The notes under the pieces: model-generated
Databases searched by the model: none
Told to the model about the DNA's origin: nothing
Seen by the model: only the letters and a program-made list of their open reading frames with translations
Translations under genes and position numbers: made by a program
NCBI GenBank assembly: GCA_000181795.3
Contig: CM012954.1
Span: 12,142,435-12,206,434 of the forward strand
Source of the DNA: Trichinella spiralis
Taxonomy: Eukaryota; Nematoda; Enoplea; Trichinellida; Trichinellidae
Direction of reading: 5' to 3'
Length of the DNA stretch: 64,000 bases
In this document: piece after piece, positions 63,192 through 64,000 of the stretch
Layout of the letters: the number at the start of each line of letters is the position of its first letter
How positions within the stretch are numbered: position 1 is the stretch's first letter

Positions 63192-64000
63192 TCACATGCC
63201 TTTTGTCTTTGCTGCAAGACGTTTTGCTCTTTCATCACCAATGGACAGCTTAATTCCTTTGCACGAAGGAAGACTAATCAATGGATCTTTACCTTTACCA
63301 ATGACAAATATATAATTCAAACGTGTGGCAAATGTGCTTCCTGTGGTATCTCGAACGTGGACAATATCAAAAGAACCAGGATGACGTTCGCGATGAGTGA
63401 TAATTCCAACTCGTCCTACGTTATGACCACCAGTCACCATACATACATTGCCGGTATCGAATTTCACAAAGTCTACAATTTTGTTTTTCTCAATGTTGTA
63501 CACAATGCTGTCGTTTGCTTTAATCAGTGGATCTGGATAGCGTATAGTTCGACCATCATGAGTAATAATCATTGGAATATTTTTCGGACCAACCATGACT
63601 TTCCTTACCTAAATACTCTATCAAAATTAAATGAAAAATCGCAAACAAAAAACATTAGTACTTTGCATAATTTAAGCTTGGATTCTTCGTGAGAGATACG
63701 ATGGACAACGTAACGGCCTTTCACATCATAAATTAGTCGAAAGTGTTCTCCCGTTCGGTCAATTGTGATCACATCCATGAAACCAGCAGGATAAGTAAGA
63801 TCAGTGCGGACCTTTCCGTCAACTTTTATCAACCGCTGCATCATTATCTTTTTGGCTTCGTCATACGTCAGCGCGTACTTCAATCGGTTTCGAATAAACA
63901 AAATTAACGGTAAACATTCGCGGAGCTTGTGTGGACCAGGACTTGGTCTGGGAGCAAACGTCCCCGAAAGTTTATCCAACATCCAATGGCGTGGAGCATT
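63192..64000 (-). CDS. rps-4: 40S ribosomal protein S4 (eS4), 5' end beyond the window
   Basis: A structural component of the small ribosomal subunit. Two exons are in view: 64000-63662 and 63608-63192, joined in phase 0 (donor GTACTA, acceptor TTTAG). The first visible residues [13 protein letters not shown] match about residue 13 of eS4; only the N-terminal start is missing. Seen: the S4-type RNA-binding region ([11 protein letters not shown]), then the KOW-like part with [11 protein letters not shown] and [10 protein letters not shown], ending near A-A-K-T-K-G-M. Length fits the family (about 260 residues). Confidence 0.98.

Overview
The window looks like AT-rich genomic DNA (roughly 70% A+T outside exons) from a nematode. 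The evidence is a TWK-type two-pore potassium channel, a two-isoform unc-60 ADF/cofilin locus whose isoforms share only a methionine exon (the organisation known from C. elegans), a MOAG-4/SERF gene, mostly short introns (about 50-110 bp), and splice-acceptor-like sequences directly in front of several start codons, as expected for spliced-leader trans-splicing. I cannot fix the species. An early-branching lineage is possible but unproven.

Layout. 1-185 (minus): an exon-like fragment. 186-16,700: a gene-poor, AT-rich stretch holding one clear gene, SERF/moag-4 (5541-5744, minus). 17,425-22,645 (plus): a TWK channel with a remote first exon in a GC-rich island and a 3.2-kb first intron. 23,310-25,106 (minus): a Speedy/RINGO Cdk-activator homologue in seven exons. 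26,112-26,723 (plus): an intronless secretory-pathway cyclophilin B. 27,612-33,124 (plus): Tonsoku-like (TONSL) in 22 exons. 33,559-35,044 (minus): sphingolipid desaturase. 37,039-38,230 (minus): alpha-SNAP. 39,369-41,917 (plus): unc-60A/B. 42,830-42,901: tRNA-Cys. 44,137-45,915 (plus): SLC46-like transporter. 46,232-54,874 (minus): UBR-1 N-recognin. 55,374-56,570 (plus): TREX-type DEDDh exonuclease. 59,727-61,091 (plus): unrecognised secreted cysteine-rich protein. 61,671-62,133 (plus): unrecognised small membrane protein in four tiny exons. 63,192-64,000 (minus, 5' end cut off): ribosomal protein S4.

Most of these are unrelated housekeeping genes, not a pathway cluster. Exon structures were assembled by hand from GT-AG (twice GC-AG) boundaries with reading-frame phase checked at the junctions I report. 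Most shorter ORFs in the window are shadows of these genes. The most notable results are the Speedy/RINGO gene in a nematode, the deeply conserved unc-60 architecture, a TONSL ankyrin domain with its H4-binding residues kept, two GC-AG introns, and a short displaced copy of a ubr-1 exon end 4 kb from its source.
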